Source: PVC group bacterium
GTDB taxonomy: Bacteria; Verrucomicrobiota; Kiritimatiellia; CAIKKV01; CAITUY01
Length of the DNA: 64,000 bases
Assembly: GCA_945870225.1 (NCBI GenBank)
Contig: CAMBRF010000008.1
Location: 32,021 to 96,020, forward strand
Direction of reading: 5' to 3'
Shown here: positions 13,308-22,479 of the stretch, in pieces
Layout of the letters: each line of letters begins with the position of its first letter
How positions within the stretch are numbered: position 1 is the stretch's first letter
Position numbers and translations under genes: made by a program
Notes under the pieces: model-generated
The model's database searches: none
The model's input: only the letters and a program-made list of their open reading frames with translations
What the model was told of the DNA's origin: nothing

Positions 13308-13327
13308 GGTCGCGCTCTGTCGCGACC
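13308..13327. repeat. Inverted repeat in the divergent gap
   Basis: GGTCGCG (13308-13314) and CGCGACC (13321-13327) form a 7-bp stem with a CTCTGT loop. It lies in the 5' untranslated region of the reverse-strand prepilin gene. It may be an operator, or part of a dispersed intergenic repeat. Confidence 0.4.
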
Positions 13328-13433
13328 ACTCTCCGACTTAGACAGACCCAAACCAGCTTCCTGCACTTGTCAGCACCTTATTCCTTGCAGCTTTCCTTGA
13401 CAATATCTTTACACCGCCCTGCCCCGAATCGCC

Positions 13434-13463
13434 TTGTCCGAAACACCCTGTTTCGGCTATTAT
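13434..13463 (+). promoter_or_regulatory. Promoter with embedded operator-like palindrome for the giant protein gene
   Basis: TTGTCC (13434-13439) and TATTAT (13458-13463) are 18 bp apart. The spacer carries the perfect inverted repeat CCGAAACA (13438-13445), CCC, TGTTTCGG (13449-13456), overlapping the -35 end. A regulator bound there would block RNA polymerase. The gene starts 24 nt after the -10 box. Confidence 0.5.
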
Positions 13464-13486
13464 ATAGGCCAAGAAGGAATGGAATT

Positions 13487-16400
13487 ATGAAGTTGAAGAA
13501 TAGCCTGTTGGCTGGGGTTTTATTGCTATTATTGGGCGTCCTCGGGACCAGTGTTTCCCTGGCGGCTGTTTCGGAGAATTTTGACACCGGCTGGCCCAAT
13601 GTGCCGTGGGGAAAAACGATAATCACGCACTATTACTCCAACGCAGTCAACTCAACAACACTGTGGCAAGTAAACAATGCCGGCATCTGGAGCAATGGCC
13701 CCACTGCCAATTCCTCCCCCTACTCCGCCACTCTGAGTAACACAGCGCCCAACACGTGGGTTATGTCATCGATGCTGACCAGCAGTCTTGGAAAGATAAC
13801 TTTCGCCGCCAAAAATTTTAATGCCGGAAGGACGATTCTACTGGGAATTGAGAGTTCGTATGAAACCAACATGATCAACTGGATCACCAATGCCGTGGTA
13901 ACCAACACGCTTCAGGTCTTCACCACCAACTTCATATCCAGAGTCATCAACCCGTCCTCCAATCAATACATACGTTTGATTAAGTATACGGTTGGATCGC
14001 TCGATGCTCTGTCTTTGGACGACATCTCCATAGCTGACCCCAGCGGATCCGTGGCCTTGCCCGGTCTAAGCCGCGCTCCCGCCAATCCGGCCGACAACGA
14101 AACCGTGTCCATCAGCGCCACGGTGACCATCTCCGGCAGCGTAGGCGCACTCGTCTTGACCAATTACTGGCACGTCTGGCCGGCCACGAATTGGACAGCC
14201 ATCGCCATGACCTCCAACTCTCCCACGACTTTTACGGCATCCAGCAGTATCCCCGGCAAACCACTGGGCGCGATCATCGAATACTACGCGGAAGCTTCCT
14301 ATACCGCGGACGGCAGCCCGTACGCCTCCAGCAGCGGCACGGACCGCTATACGGTGCGCCCCTTGACCAGCTTCACCAATCTGGTGATCACCGGCGTCAT
14401 CAATACCAACATGACCCTCACCGGAAACTATAGCTGGCAAGGCATCGTTTCGCTCAGCAATCTCACCAATGCCGCCATCAAACTCGAAGGCACCAGCAAT
14501 AGCATCACCACCGTATGGGGCGACGCAAATCAAACCGGGTCCTCCATGCCCCTCACGGGCACGGCCGAGACGGGCACGGTACCCAGCATCGTTCTGTATG
14601 GCACTAATGTTGCTTTTTCCGTCATTAACTTTAATGAAACCAACCGCGCCTACACCGTACAAGCCTGCTCCTTCAATGATTTCGATTCCTGGGCCAACGC
14701 GCCTTTCGGCTCTTATACCAACAGCAATTGGATCCTGTCCGACGGGCAGGTCACCAATGATCCCGCGCATGTTTTCAGTGGAAAGACCGTCATTCTCAAT
14801 GGGAGCACCAATGCCTCCACCAATAGTTTTCTTTCATCCCCGTTCCTGACCAACGGCATCGGTCAGATTTCATTCTGGTATCGGAACTGGGAAACCAACG
14901 CCACACCGACCGGAACTCTGCTCGTGCAGGTGGCACCCTCCGCCACCGCGACCGTCTGGACCACACTCAGCACCCTCACCAACATCATTTCCCCAAACTA
15001 CCTTTTCCACTCCGTCGCGATTTCGGATCGGGCCAACCACTCCGTTCGGATCCTCAACAATCCGACCGGAAACACCTCGCGGGTATGTTTGGATGAAGTT
15101 ACTATCGCCGAGCCCGGCGCTGGCGTTCTCTTAACCAACCTCGTTCACTCCCCGTCCATACCCCTTTACACCAATACCGTGACCGTACAGGTTAATATCA
15201 GTCCTGCGGGCGGCACCACCATCACGAACGTCACCCTTGTCTACCGCACCACGAGCGCCACCAATTCGCTGACCATGACCAACAGCCCGGCCACAACCCT
15301 TTATACGGCCACCATACCCTCAGGGCAGGGCCCCACAAACGGCACCGGCTTGGTGGAATACTATGTGTCGTGTGGTTTTGACGGCTTTGGCAGCAGAACC
15401 GTCAGTCCGTCTTTCGCCCCCCTGGCAGGCCCGGCGGGCCCCACGAACTTCGTGATCAGCCGGTCCTATCTGGTCGTCACCAATGTCACCCTTCAGCCAA
15501 GCCCCCCGGTTCTAGGCGCTGTCAGCCAGATTGAAGCGGACATCACCCCCCGCGATGGCGCCTCGAATATCATCGCGACCGCCTTCTATCGTATCGGCCT
15601 CTCCGGCGGATTCACATCCAACTCCATGGTCTATTCCGGAATCTCCAACCGGTTCACCACCACGAACGGCATTCCAGCTCAATCGATCCCGGGAACTCCC
15701 ATTTATTATTCGATTACCGCAACCTGTCAGGGGGGCAATCCCATTTCCCCGACCAATTACCCGGCGCTGGGAACCAACTCGCCCCTTGTGGAATATGTAG
15801 GGACTCCCTCTTTTGTTTCATCCTACAGCAACCTACAGGTCACGGGCTCATTCAGCACCAATCTGATTTTGGTGGGAAATTATTCATGGCAGGGCGTGGC
15901 CAATTTATCCAACGCCACCAACGCCACCTTCCGGTTCGCAGGGATGAATGGCGCAACCAGTTACTGGGGCGTGACGGCACAGAGCGTTTCTAATTTCCCC
16001 TATTACGGCATGGCGACCAATGACGCATCCGTCCTGACGCTGTTCGGCACAAACAGCGGGTATTTCATGTTCCAATTCAATGAAACAAACCTCACCTTCT
16101 CCGTCCGGCGCTGCAACTACATGAACTTCGAACAGTGGACGAATGCCGCACCCTATGGTTTTTACACCAATAGCGAGGGATGGATCCTGAGTGACGGCCG
16201 GACCACGACGAATTCACCGGTGGACAACCTCAGGGTTTTTGCGGGTGCGGGCCGGTCCGGCATCCTGAGGGAGGGAACCACCACCAATGCGTTCCTCCTG
16301 TCGCCCTATCTCACCAACGGGGTCGGGCAGATTTCCCTATGGTACTGTAATGCCGAGACCAACTCCTCGCCACCCGCACAGTTCTCAATCCAAGTCGCCG

Positions 16401-19400
16401 CAACGCCTTCGTCCACATGGACGACTCTGACCACCATCACGAACATTGCCAGTCAGGATTATCTCTACACCTCTATTCCCCGTTCCGACCCGAGCAATCA
16501 TTATGTGCGTATTCTTAACAACACCAACACCGCGCACGCCGCCCTTTGCCTTGATGAAATCATACTCGCTGAACCGGGCGCCTCCGTCCTGCTCACCAAC
16601 CTCACCCATTCGCCTTCTATACCCATTTGCACCAACCCGGTGAATATTGCCGTCACCATCATCCCCGGGGCGGGAGCCGTTATTACCAACGTCACCCTCT
16701 TTTATCGCCCCGGCACTAACGCCCTTTTCACCAACACCGTCTCCATGACCACCGCAGGAGCGGACCTTTACACGGCCATCATTCCTCCAGGACAGGGGCC
16801 GGATACCGGCGCAGGGATTGTCGAATACTATGTGAAGTGCGGATTTCAGGGCTTTGACAGCGAACTGGTCAGCCCCCTGTACAGCCCCGCCGGGGGAGCG
16901 GCAAGCCCCACGAACTATGTGATCAGCCGGTCCTATCTGGTCATCACCAATGTGAGCCTGCTTCCCAATCCGCCTCTGATCAACACCACCACGCAAATTG
17001 CCGCAGATATCATTCCCCGTGATGGCGCCTCAAATATCGTCGCTTCAGTTCTATACCGGGTTGGATTTCTCGACCCCTTCACCAACAGCCCCATGGTCTA
17101 TTCCGGCACCTCAAACAGGTTTGTCTCCACAACCAGCATTCCGTCCCAGACCATCCCGGGCACACCGATTTTTTACACCATTACGGCAAACTGCCAGGGC
17201 GGCAATCCCATATCGCCGACCAACTTCCCGACGCTGGGAACCAATGCCCCGCTTGTGGCCTACACTCGCACGCCTGCACGCATCTCATCCTACAGCAACC
17301 TGCAGGTGACGGGTTCGTTCAGCACTAATCTTCTCCTCGTTGATAATTACACCTGGCAGGGAGTCGCCACGTTGTCCAATGTCACCAACGCGACTGTCCG
17401 CTTCGCCGGCATCAACGGAAGCACCAGTTATTGGGGGCTTACTTCACAAACCATCTCGAATTTCCCCTACTACGGAACCGCTGTTGCGGGCGCGACCAAT
17501 CTGACCCTGTTTGGTACCAACAGCGGGTATTTCGCGTTCGAGTTCAACGAAACCAATCAGGCCTTCATCATCCAGCGCTGCAACTATCTCAACTTTGATC
17601 AATGGACCAATGCCTCACCCTATGGCCCCTACACCAACAGCGGGAACTGGATCCTGTCGAATGGGCGGACCACTACCAACTCGGCCACCGATGATCTCCT
17701 GCGATTTGCGAACGCCGGCCGATCAGGCATCCTCAGGGAGGGTCCCTCCACCAACGCTTATCTTCTCTCGCCTTATTTCACCAATGGAATGGGCAAAATC
17801 TCATTTTGGTACCGAAACCGTGAGACCAATGCCTCAGCGGTAGCCCAGTTTTCCGTTCAAACCGCCGCCAACCCTACCTCCACTTGGACCACCATCGCCT
17901 CCTATACCAACATCCTCAGTCAGGATTACCTCTATACTTCCATCGTATGCCCGAACCGGTACGAGAAATACGCGCGGATCCTCAACGATACGAACGCCTC
18001 CCACGCCGCCTTATGCCTGGACGAGATTGTGATCACAGACCCGGGAGCCGGCGTCAACCCTTCCAATCTGACGAATTCCCCGCCCCAACCTAATTTTTTC
18101 GATGATGTGTATCTATCGGTCGACCTGGACCCCATATCCGGCGCCCTGATCACCAACGCCGTCGTCTGGTTCCGGCTCGGAACCAACGGTATGTTCGAGT
18201 CGCTGGCTATGACCAACTCGGGCACGCACTGGAGCACCGTTTCTCCCATTCATCACCCTGATCTGGGAACGCTGCAGTACGCCGTTCAATATTTCTTCGC
18301 GGGATTCCAGAGCGCAAGTCCGGCCTTCTATCCCCCGGACGGCACAAATTCTCCGGCCAGTTTCGAAGTAATTCCCCCGTCCGATGTTAGATCCGAGAAC
18401 TTCGACATCGGGTGGCCCAACGTGCCGTGGGGAACAGGTGTAGCTACGCGCTATACTTCCAACGCGGTAAACTCAACAACACTTTGGCAGGCGAGGAACG
18501 TCGGCATTTGGAGCAACGGCATCACCCCTAAATCCTTCCCTTATTCAGCCACTCTAAATGCCACTTCGCCCGTCTCATGGGTTATGTCCTCAATGCTGAC
18601 CAACGGTATTGGTGCGGTCTCGTTCTCGGCTAGAAATGTGACACCCAGTTTCCCGGTTTTATTGGGTATTGAGAGTTCATATGACACGAATATGACCAGC
18701 TGGGTGACAAATGCTGTTGTCACAAACAATTTTTCCTCTTTTTCCAACCAACTGGTGACAACGATACGCAACCCATCCTCCAACCAGATTATTCGTTTGG
18801 TTAAGTATACTTATACACCCGGGGCAAATTTCGGGCTGACTTTGGATGACATCGTCGTCTCCTACCCCCCGGTCAATGTTGCCATCTCGAATGTGTTCAT
18901 CAATCCCGGCTATCCCTCCACGAGCGATAGCGTGCGCGTATCCTGCGAAGTAACCTCCATCAATCCCCTCTTCCCCGCCTACGGCATCACCCCCACCTTG
19001 TATTATCGCCGTGGCAGTGATGTCACCTATTCCACCCGCCCGATGTCCTGCGTCTCCAACAACTACTTCGAGACCCTGGCGTCGTTGCCTATCCCACCCC
19101 AAACCCGGGACACCAGGATATACTACTATGTCCAATGCGATTTCACGGGTTATCACGGAAGCCCCCCTGAGAATCAGAGCCCCCAATATTTCCCCGTTGG
19201 CGGAAGCAACAATCCCGCCAATTATATTGTCCACGCTTTTGCGTCATCATTCAGCAATGTTGCGGCCTCGGTGAACCTGAACAGCCAGGGCGGGCGACTG
19301 CTCAATAACGGGGTCTGGCAGAGCATCATCAATCTCGCCGGAACAACCAATACCTTCAGCCTATCCTTGAATGGTTACGGCTATTCCATCGGCTCCGGCT

Positions 19401-22279
19401 ATTCCACAAACACCGTAACCTGGGGTTACTCCAATAACTGGCAAACGGCGCTTCCTTTGGCTGAAACCGCCGGCATTGGCCAGACGAACATCGTCATCAC
19501 CAATGGTTCATTCAGCGGCCAGTATGTTGTCCGATTTGACGAGCAGACCGGGGAATACACCCTGCAGGAGTGCGTGTGGCAAGATTTCGACACTTGGTCC
19601 GGAACCCTTCCGCTTTATGTCATGGACGGGAACAGCAGTCTTCCCGCCGTTCAGTGCGATTTCAGCAAGTGGGTGACGAACAGCACACGGGTTCGCCGTG
19701 AGAGTTTTGCCTCCGGCTGGAGCAGTTACACAAACTATACCACCGCGACAAGCGCCGGCATTTCCACGGATCCGTCTTCCGCCAATTTCTTTGGTATTTA
19801 CGGAGGGAAATTCACGAACTCCGTCGGCAAACCCGCTCCTTCTATTCTGACTCAACCCACGCCCTTAAGTCCATTGACCAAGCATGGTTGGATTGCCCAG
19901 TTGAGTGTTGACGCCAGTCAGAATTTCCCGCTCAGGGGAATTGGCACCGTTAAGTATTCTTATCGCGCCAGTGATTTAGCCCCCACCAGCACCGTGGCCG
20001 TGTACTTGTTCCCGACCAATCTGTACGTGGATGAGTCATCTTTTGCGAACAACGCATTTAACTGGATACTGCTGACGAACGACGTCGGTGTGTTCGACAC
20101 AAACAATTTCGCATCCTACACTTTAGCGGTCAACACGAACGTTACCCATGACGTCATTTTCTCCCATGACAGCGGGGATCAAAGCATCTTTTTCGACGAG
20201 TTGTCCGTCAGTGAGTGGTACGCGGAAACCACGACCAACGATGGGTGGGTGGCCGTTGAGGGATGGATTGAGCCAAATGCAAAATTCGGCAATGACAACT
20301 GTTGCCGTTTCGACATCACCCGCGCCGGGGGAACAAACCAATATCTTCTTTCCCCTACACTGAGCAACGGAATCAACTCCTTCAGTTTCGACTACTGCAG
20401 CGCCACAACCAATACCGTATCGTTCGATGTGCAAATAAGTCCTGACAAGATCAACTGGACGAATCTGATGTCGGTCACTAATTCGACCTTTGACGGAACC
20501 GGAACCAACTATGCGTCATGTTCCGGAATTCTCCAGACCAATGCCACCCTCTACTTGCTTATCAGGAACACCACGCCAAGGCCTGGAGCCTTGTTGCTGG
20601 ACAATGTTACGGTCAGTCCGTTCGTACAGGGATCCAGTTGGATGATCAACAATGCGGCCATCGACCCCAGCTCCCAAACCTTCCCGCCGGGCACACGGCA
20701 GTTCTATGCACGCACCTGCTTCCTGAACAGCAATCGCGTATCGAATGTGTCGGGCACGTGGCCGTCGATCCCCGATACCAATACGTTCCCATTCATTCAA
20801 TCGCCAATGCTCGCCTCGGGAATTGGAGAGATCAGTTTCTGGTACCGAAACTGGTCCGTCACCTCAAATCCGGCTCCCGCCCGGCTCTACCTTCAGATTT
20901 CCGCGGACTCGGTGAATTGGACCACTATTCCTGGAGTCATGGTCAGTAACATCGTCAATACAACCGACTACCAGTATTTCCGTTCTTCGATCTATGACAC
21001 CAATAGTCATTTTGTGCGCATCTATAACGACGACACCTACGCGAGCGCCGTCGGGCGGGTATGCCTGGATGACATACTGGTCACCGCTCCCATGGCAACG
21101 ACCCTTTCCATGAGCAACCTGGTCATCACTCCCCCGATCCCGCTGTATTCGAATCAGGTCGACGTGTCGGTGGATGTGTACAAGCTTTTTTATAATCCCG
21201 CGATCAGCGGCATGCAGGTCCAATATGGTACGGCGACGAATTACGCCGGGTTGAAAACCGCGAGTACGTCCAGCATTCCCATGAACTGTATTGACACCAA
21301 CCTGAACGTGCCGGGACAATGGTATCGTTACAAGACCGCCTACCCGATCCCGACGAAGAGCGCTGACACCTTCGTTAAATACCAGGTCACCGCCACCTAC
21401 ACGGGGTACCATGCCGAGGTTACCAGCCCCAAGGTTAACTCGCATTTCGTCGTCACGCCGACGTGGTTCGATCCCCTCAAGGATTACACCAATGACTTGG
21501 CGTACTATATTGTGCTTTCCTGTCCAACTGGTGCGGTTTGGATCAATGAATTCAATGTGCGAGACGATACCGCCGGCACTCCGAAATATATTGAACTATG
21601 CGCACCGTTTGATCTGAATCTGACCAACTGGGTTGTTCAAGTCTATTCCTTCGCATATGTACCGAAGGGAACCTATCAGATCAGCAACACCACTCTGGCA
21701 AACTTCACTAATGGATTCGGCTTCTGGTTGTTGGGCGACACGAACACTCTTAATCGACAGATGACGCTAACGAACGCATTGCCAACACCGAGCGGGGGAA
21801 TCCGACTCCTGCGGCCTAGCGGTATTTGCGCCGATGCCGTCGCCTATGGCAATTTGTACCAAATTGGCACTTTGCTTGATAACGGGTTTGCCTACTCCGA
21901 ATTGGATGATTTACTCTCCGATTTTCCCGTGTCCTTGATCGGGAGCGGAAGTGGAGGCTCCGAGTTCTCATGGGTTAACGCCGTGGACTTCACGCCAGGA
22001 AGTAACAATACTGATCAGATCCTCATAGGTGTTCAGCCCGAGGCCATTCCGCCAACCATAACCATCCTGGCGTTATGGGTGAACTCGAACGTCTGGATTC
22101 GTTGCACGTCGACTAACAACTGGTATCCCACACCGTGGTACACAACGAACCTTAAGAACAGCGCGTCATGGACGAATGTTCCGTTTACAAGCACCCTGAC
22201 CATCAGCAACGCGACGATTAACTTCGCCCCAACCCCTACGCCATCGTTCTATAAAGTGGTGGCAACCAACAGTCCTTGA
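13487..22279 (+). CDS. Giant secreted repeat protein with C-terminal lamin-tail-like domain
   Basis: A 2930-residue exported protein, very rich in Asn, Thr and Ser and poor in charged residues. The ATG at 13487 follows AGAAGGA and begins a clear signal peptide (cleavage near residue 26). Two ~150-residue modules starting ENFD.GWPNVPWG open the protein (about residue 30) and recur near residue 1637. Between them are three ~485-residue repeats starting near nucleotides 14369, 15821 and 17288, each with beta-rich, jelly-roll-like parts (FWYRN, CLDEI, EYYV). Residues about 2685-2790 (WINEFNV...YIEL...GFWLLGDT) resemble a lamin-tail domain. It ends FYKVVATNSP without a PEP-CTERM or LPXTG anchor. 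It is probably a surface or secreted structural protein or adhesin; no enzyme motif is seen. Confidence 0.9.
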   Translation: MKLKNSLLAGVLLLLLGVLGTSVSLAAVSENFDTGWPNVPWGKTIITHYYSNAVNSTTLWQVNNAGIWSNGPTANSSPYSATLSNTAPNTWVMSSMLTSSLGKITFAAKNFNAGRTILLGIESSYETNMINWITNAVVTNTLQVFTTNFISRVINPSSNQYIRLIKYTVGSLDALSLDDISIADPSGSVALPGLSRAPANPADNETVSISATVTISGSVGALVLTNYWHVWPATNWTAIAMTSNSPTTFTASSSIPGKPLGAIIEYYAEASYTADGSPYASSSGTDRYTVRPLTSFTNLVITGVINTNMTLTGNYSWQGIVSLSNLTNAAIKLEGTSNSITTVWGDANQTGSSMPLTGTAETGTVPSIVLYGTNVAFSVINFNETNRAYTVQACSFNDFDSWANAPFGSYTNSNWILSDGQVTNDPAHVFSGKTVILNGSTNASTNSFLSSPFLTNGIGQISFWYRNWETNATPTGTLLVQVAPSATATVWTTLSTLTNIISPNYLFHSVAISDRANHSVRILNNPTGNTSRVCLDEVTIAEPGAGVLLTNLVHSPSIPLYTNTVTVQVNISPAGGTTITNVTLVYRTTSATNSLTMTNSPATTLYTATIPSGQGPTNGTGLVEYYVSCGFDGFGSRTVSPSFAPLAGPAGPTNFVISRSYLVVTNVTLQPSPPVLGAVSQIEADITPRDGASNIIATAFYRIGLSGGFTSNSMVYSGISNRFTTTNGIPAQSIPGTPIYYSITATCQGGNPISPTNYPALGTNSPLVEYVGTPSFVSSYSNLQVTGSFSTNLILVGNYSWQGVANLSNATNATFRFAGMNGATSYWGVTAQSVSNFPYYGMATNDASVLTLFGTNSGYFMFQFNETNLTFSVRRCNYMNFEQWTNAAPYGFYTNSEGWILSDGRTTTNSPVDNLRVFAGAGRSGILREGTTTNAFLLSPYLTNGVGQISLWYCNAETNSSPPAQFSIQVAATPSSTWTTLTTITNIASQDYLYTSIPRSDPSNHYVRILNNTNTAHAALCLDEIILAEPGASVLLTNLTHSPSIPICTNPVNIAVTIIPGAGAVITNVTLFYRPGTNALFTNTVSMTTAGADLYTAIIPPGQGPDTGAGIVEYYVKCGFQGFDSELVSPLYSPAGGAASPTNYVISRSYLVITNVSLLPNPPLINTTTQIAADIIPRDGASNIVASVLYRVGFLDPFTNSPMVYSGTSNRFVSTTSIPSQTIPGTPIFYTITANCQGGNPISPTNFPTLGTNAPLVAYTRTPARISSYSNLQVTGSFSTNLLLVDNYTWQGVATLSNVTNATVRFAGINGSTSYWGLTSQTISNFPYYGTAVAGATNLTLFGTNSGYFAFEFNETNQAFIIQRCNYLNFDQWTNASPYGPYTNSGNWILSNGRTTTNSATDDLLRFANAGRSGILREGPSTNAYLLSPYFTNGMGKISFWYRNRETNASAVAQFSVQTAANPTSTWTTIASYTNILSQDYLYTSIVCPNRYEKYARILNDTNASHAALCLDEIVITDPGAGVNPSNLTNSPPQPNFFDDVYLSVDLDPISGALITNAVVWFRLGTNGMFESLAMTNSGTHWSTVSPIHHPDLGTLQYAVQYFFAGFQSASPAFYPPDGTNSPASFEVIPPSDVRSENFDIGWPNVPWGTGVATRYTSNAVNSTTLWQARNVGIWSNGITPKSFPYSATLNATSPVSWVMSSMLTNGIGAVSFSARNVTPSFPVLLGIESSYDTNMTSWVTNAVVTNNFSSFSNQLVTTIRNPSSNQIIRLVKYTYTPGANFGLTLDDIVVSYPPVNVAISNVFINPGYPSTSDSVRVSCEVTSINPLFPAYGITPTLYYRRGSDVTYSTRPMSCVSNNYFETLASLPIPPQTRDTRIYYYVQCDFTGYHGSPPENQSPQYFPVGGSNNPANYIVHAFASSFSNVAASVNLNSQGGRLLNNGVWQSIINLAGTTNTFSLSLNGYGYSIGSGYSTNTVTWGYSNNWQTALPLAETAGIGQTNIVITNGSFSGQYVVRFDEQTGEYTLQECVWQDFDTWSGTLPLYVMDGNSSLPAVQCDFSKWVTNSTRVRRESFASGWSSYTNYTTATSAGISTDPSSANFFGIYGGKFTNSVGKPAPSILTQPTPLSPLTKHGWIAQLSVDASQNFPLRGIGTVKYSYRASDLAPTSTVAVYLFPTNLYVDESSFANNAFNWILLTNDVGVFDTNNFASYTLAVNTNVTHDVIFSHDSGDQSIFFDELSVSEWYAETTTNDGWVAVEGWIEPNAKFGNDNCCRFDITRAGGTNQYLLSPTLSNGINSFSFDYCSATTNTVSFDVQISPDKINWTNLMSVTNSTFDGTGTNYASCSGILQTNATLYLLIRNTTPRPGALLLDNVTVSPFVQGSSWMINNAAIDPSSQTFPPGTRQFYARTCFLNSNRVSNVSGTWPSIPDTNTFPFIQSPMLASGIGEISFWYRNWSVTSNPAPARLYLQISADSVNWTTIPGVMVSNIVNTTDYQYFRSSIYDTNSHFVRIYNDDTYASAVGRVCLDDILVTAPMATTLSMSNLVITPPIPLYSNQVDVSVDVYKLFYNPAISGMQVQYGTATNYAGLKTASTSSIPMNCIDTNLNVPGQWYRYKTAYPIPTKSADTFVKYQVTATYTGYHAEVTSPKVNSHFVVTPTWFDPLKDYTNDLAYYIVLSCPTGAVWINEFNVRDDTAGTPKYIELCAPFDLNLTNWVVQVYSFAYVPKGTYQISNTTLANFTNGFGFWLLGDTNTLNRQMTLTNALPTPSGGIRLLRPSGICADAVAYGNLYQIGTLLDNGFAYSELDDLLSDFPVSLIGSGSGGSEFSWVNAVDFTPGSNNTDQILIGVQPEAIPPTITILALWVNSNVWIRCTSTNNWYPTPWYTTNLKNSASWTNVPFTSTLTISNATINFAPTPTPSFYKVVATNSP
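13574..18860 (+). repeat. Internal long repeats of the giant gene
   Basis: Diverged direct repeats in frame. A ~450-bp module begins near 13574 and 18399 (both encoding ENFD.GWPNVPWG). Three ~1.45-kb units begin near 14369, 15821 and 17288; the second and third share long stretches of near-identical DNA with a period of 1467 bp (489 codons). The third unit is shorter in its second half. This indicates growth by tandem duplication followed by divergence. Confidence 0.8.
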
Positions 22280-22291
22280 TTGAGCGCCGTA

Positions 22292-22378
22292 GCATCCCAT
22301 TGGATGCAGACTGAAGGGTGTTAGGCTAATGACGGTTAGGAAATCCAAGGATTATAACTTGTCTTGGCGCCAAGTTAT
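22292..22378. promoter_or_regulatory. Hairpins in the convergent gap after the giant gene
   Basis: GCATCC(CATT)GGATGC lies at 22292-22307, 13 nt after the giant gene stop. ATAACTTG (22354-22361) and CAAGTTAT (22371-22378) flank the 12-bp palindrome CTTGGCGCCAAG (22363-22374). Neither is followed by a strong T-run. They could stop transcription inefficiently between the convergent genes. The rest of this 200-bp gap holds nothing recognisable. Confidence 0.35.
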
Positions 22379-22479
22379 TCTCAATATAGAGAGTTCGGCT
22401 GAATGTCGATTTACCTAATGGCCCACAGCCTAAATCGCTTCAGCCTTGGCGTCCCTATGGGGCGCCAGTGGATCGAGAA

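Noticed and set aside
14369..18860. Repeats considered as a CRISPR or satellite array
   Set aside because: The repeats are long, in frame, diverged and within one open reading frame; there are no short identical repeats with unique spacers here or elsewhere in the window.
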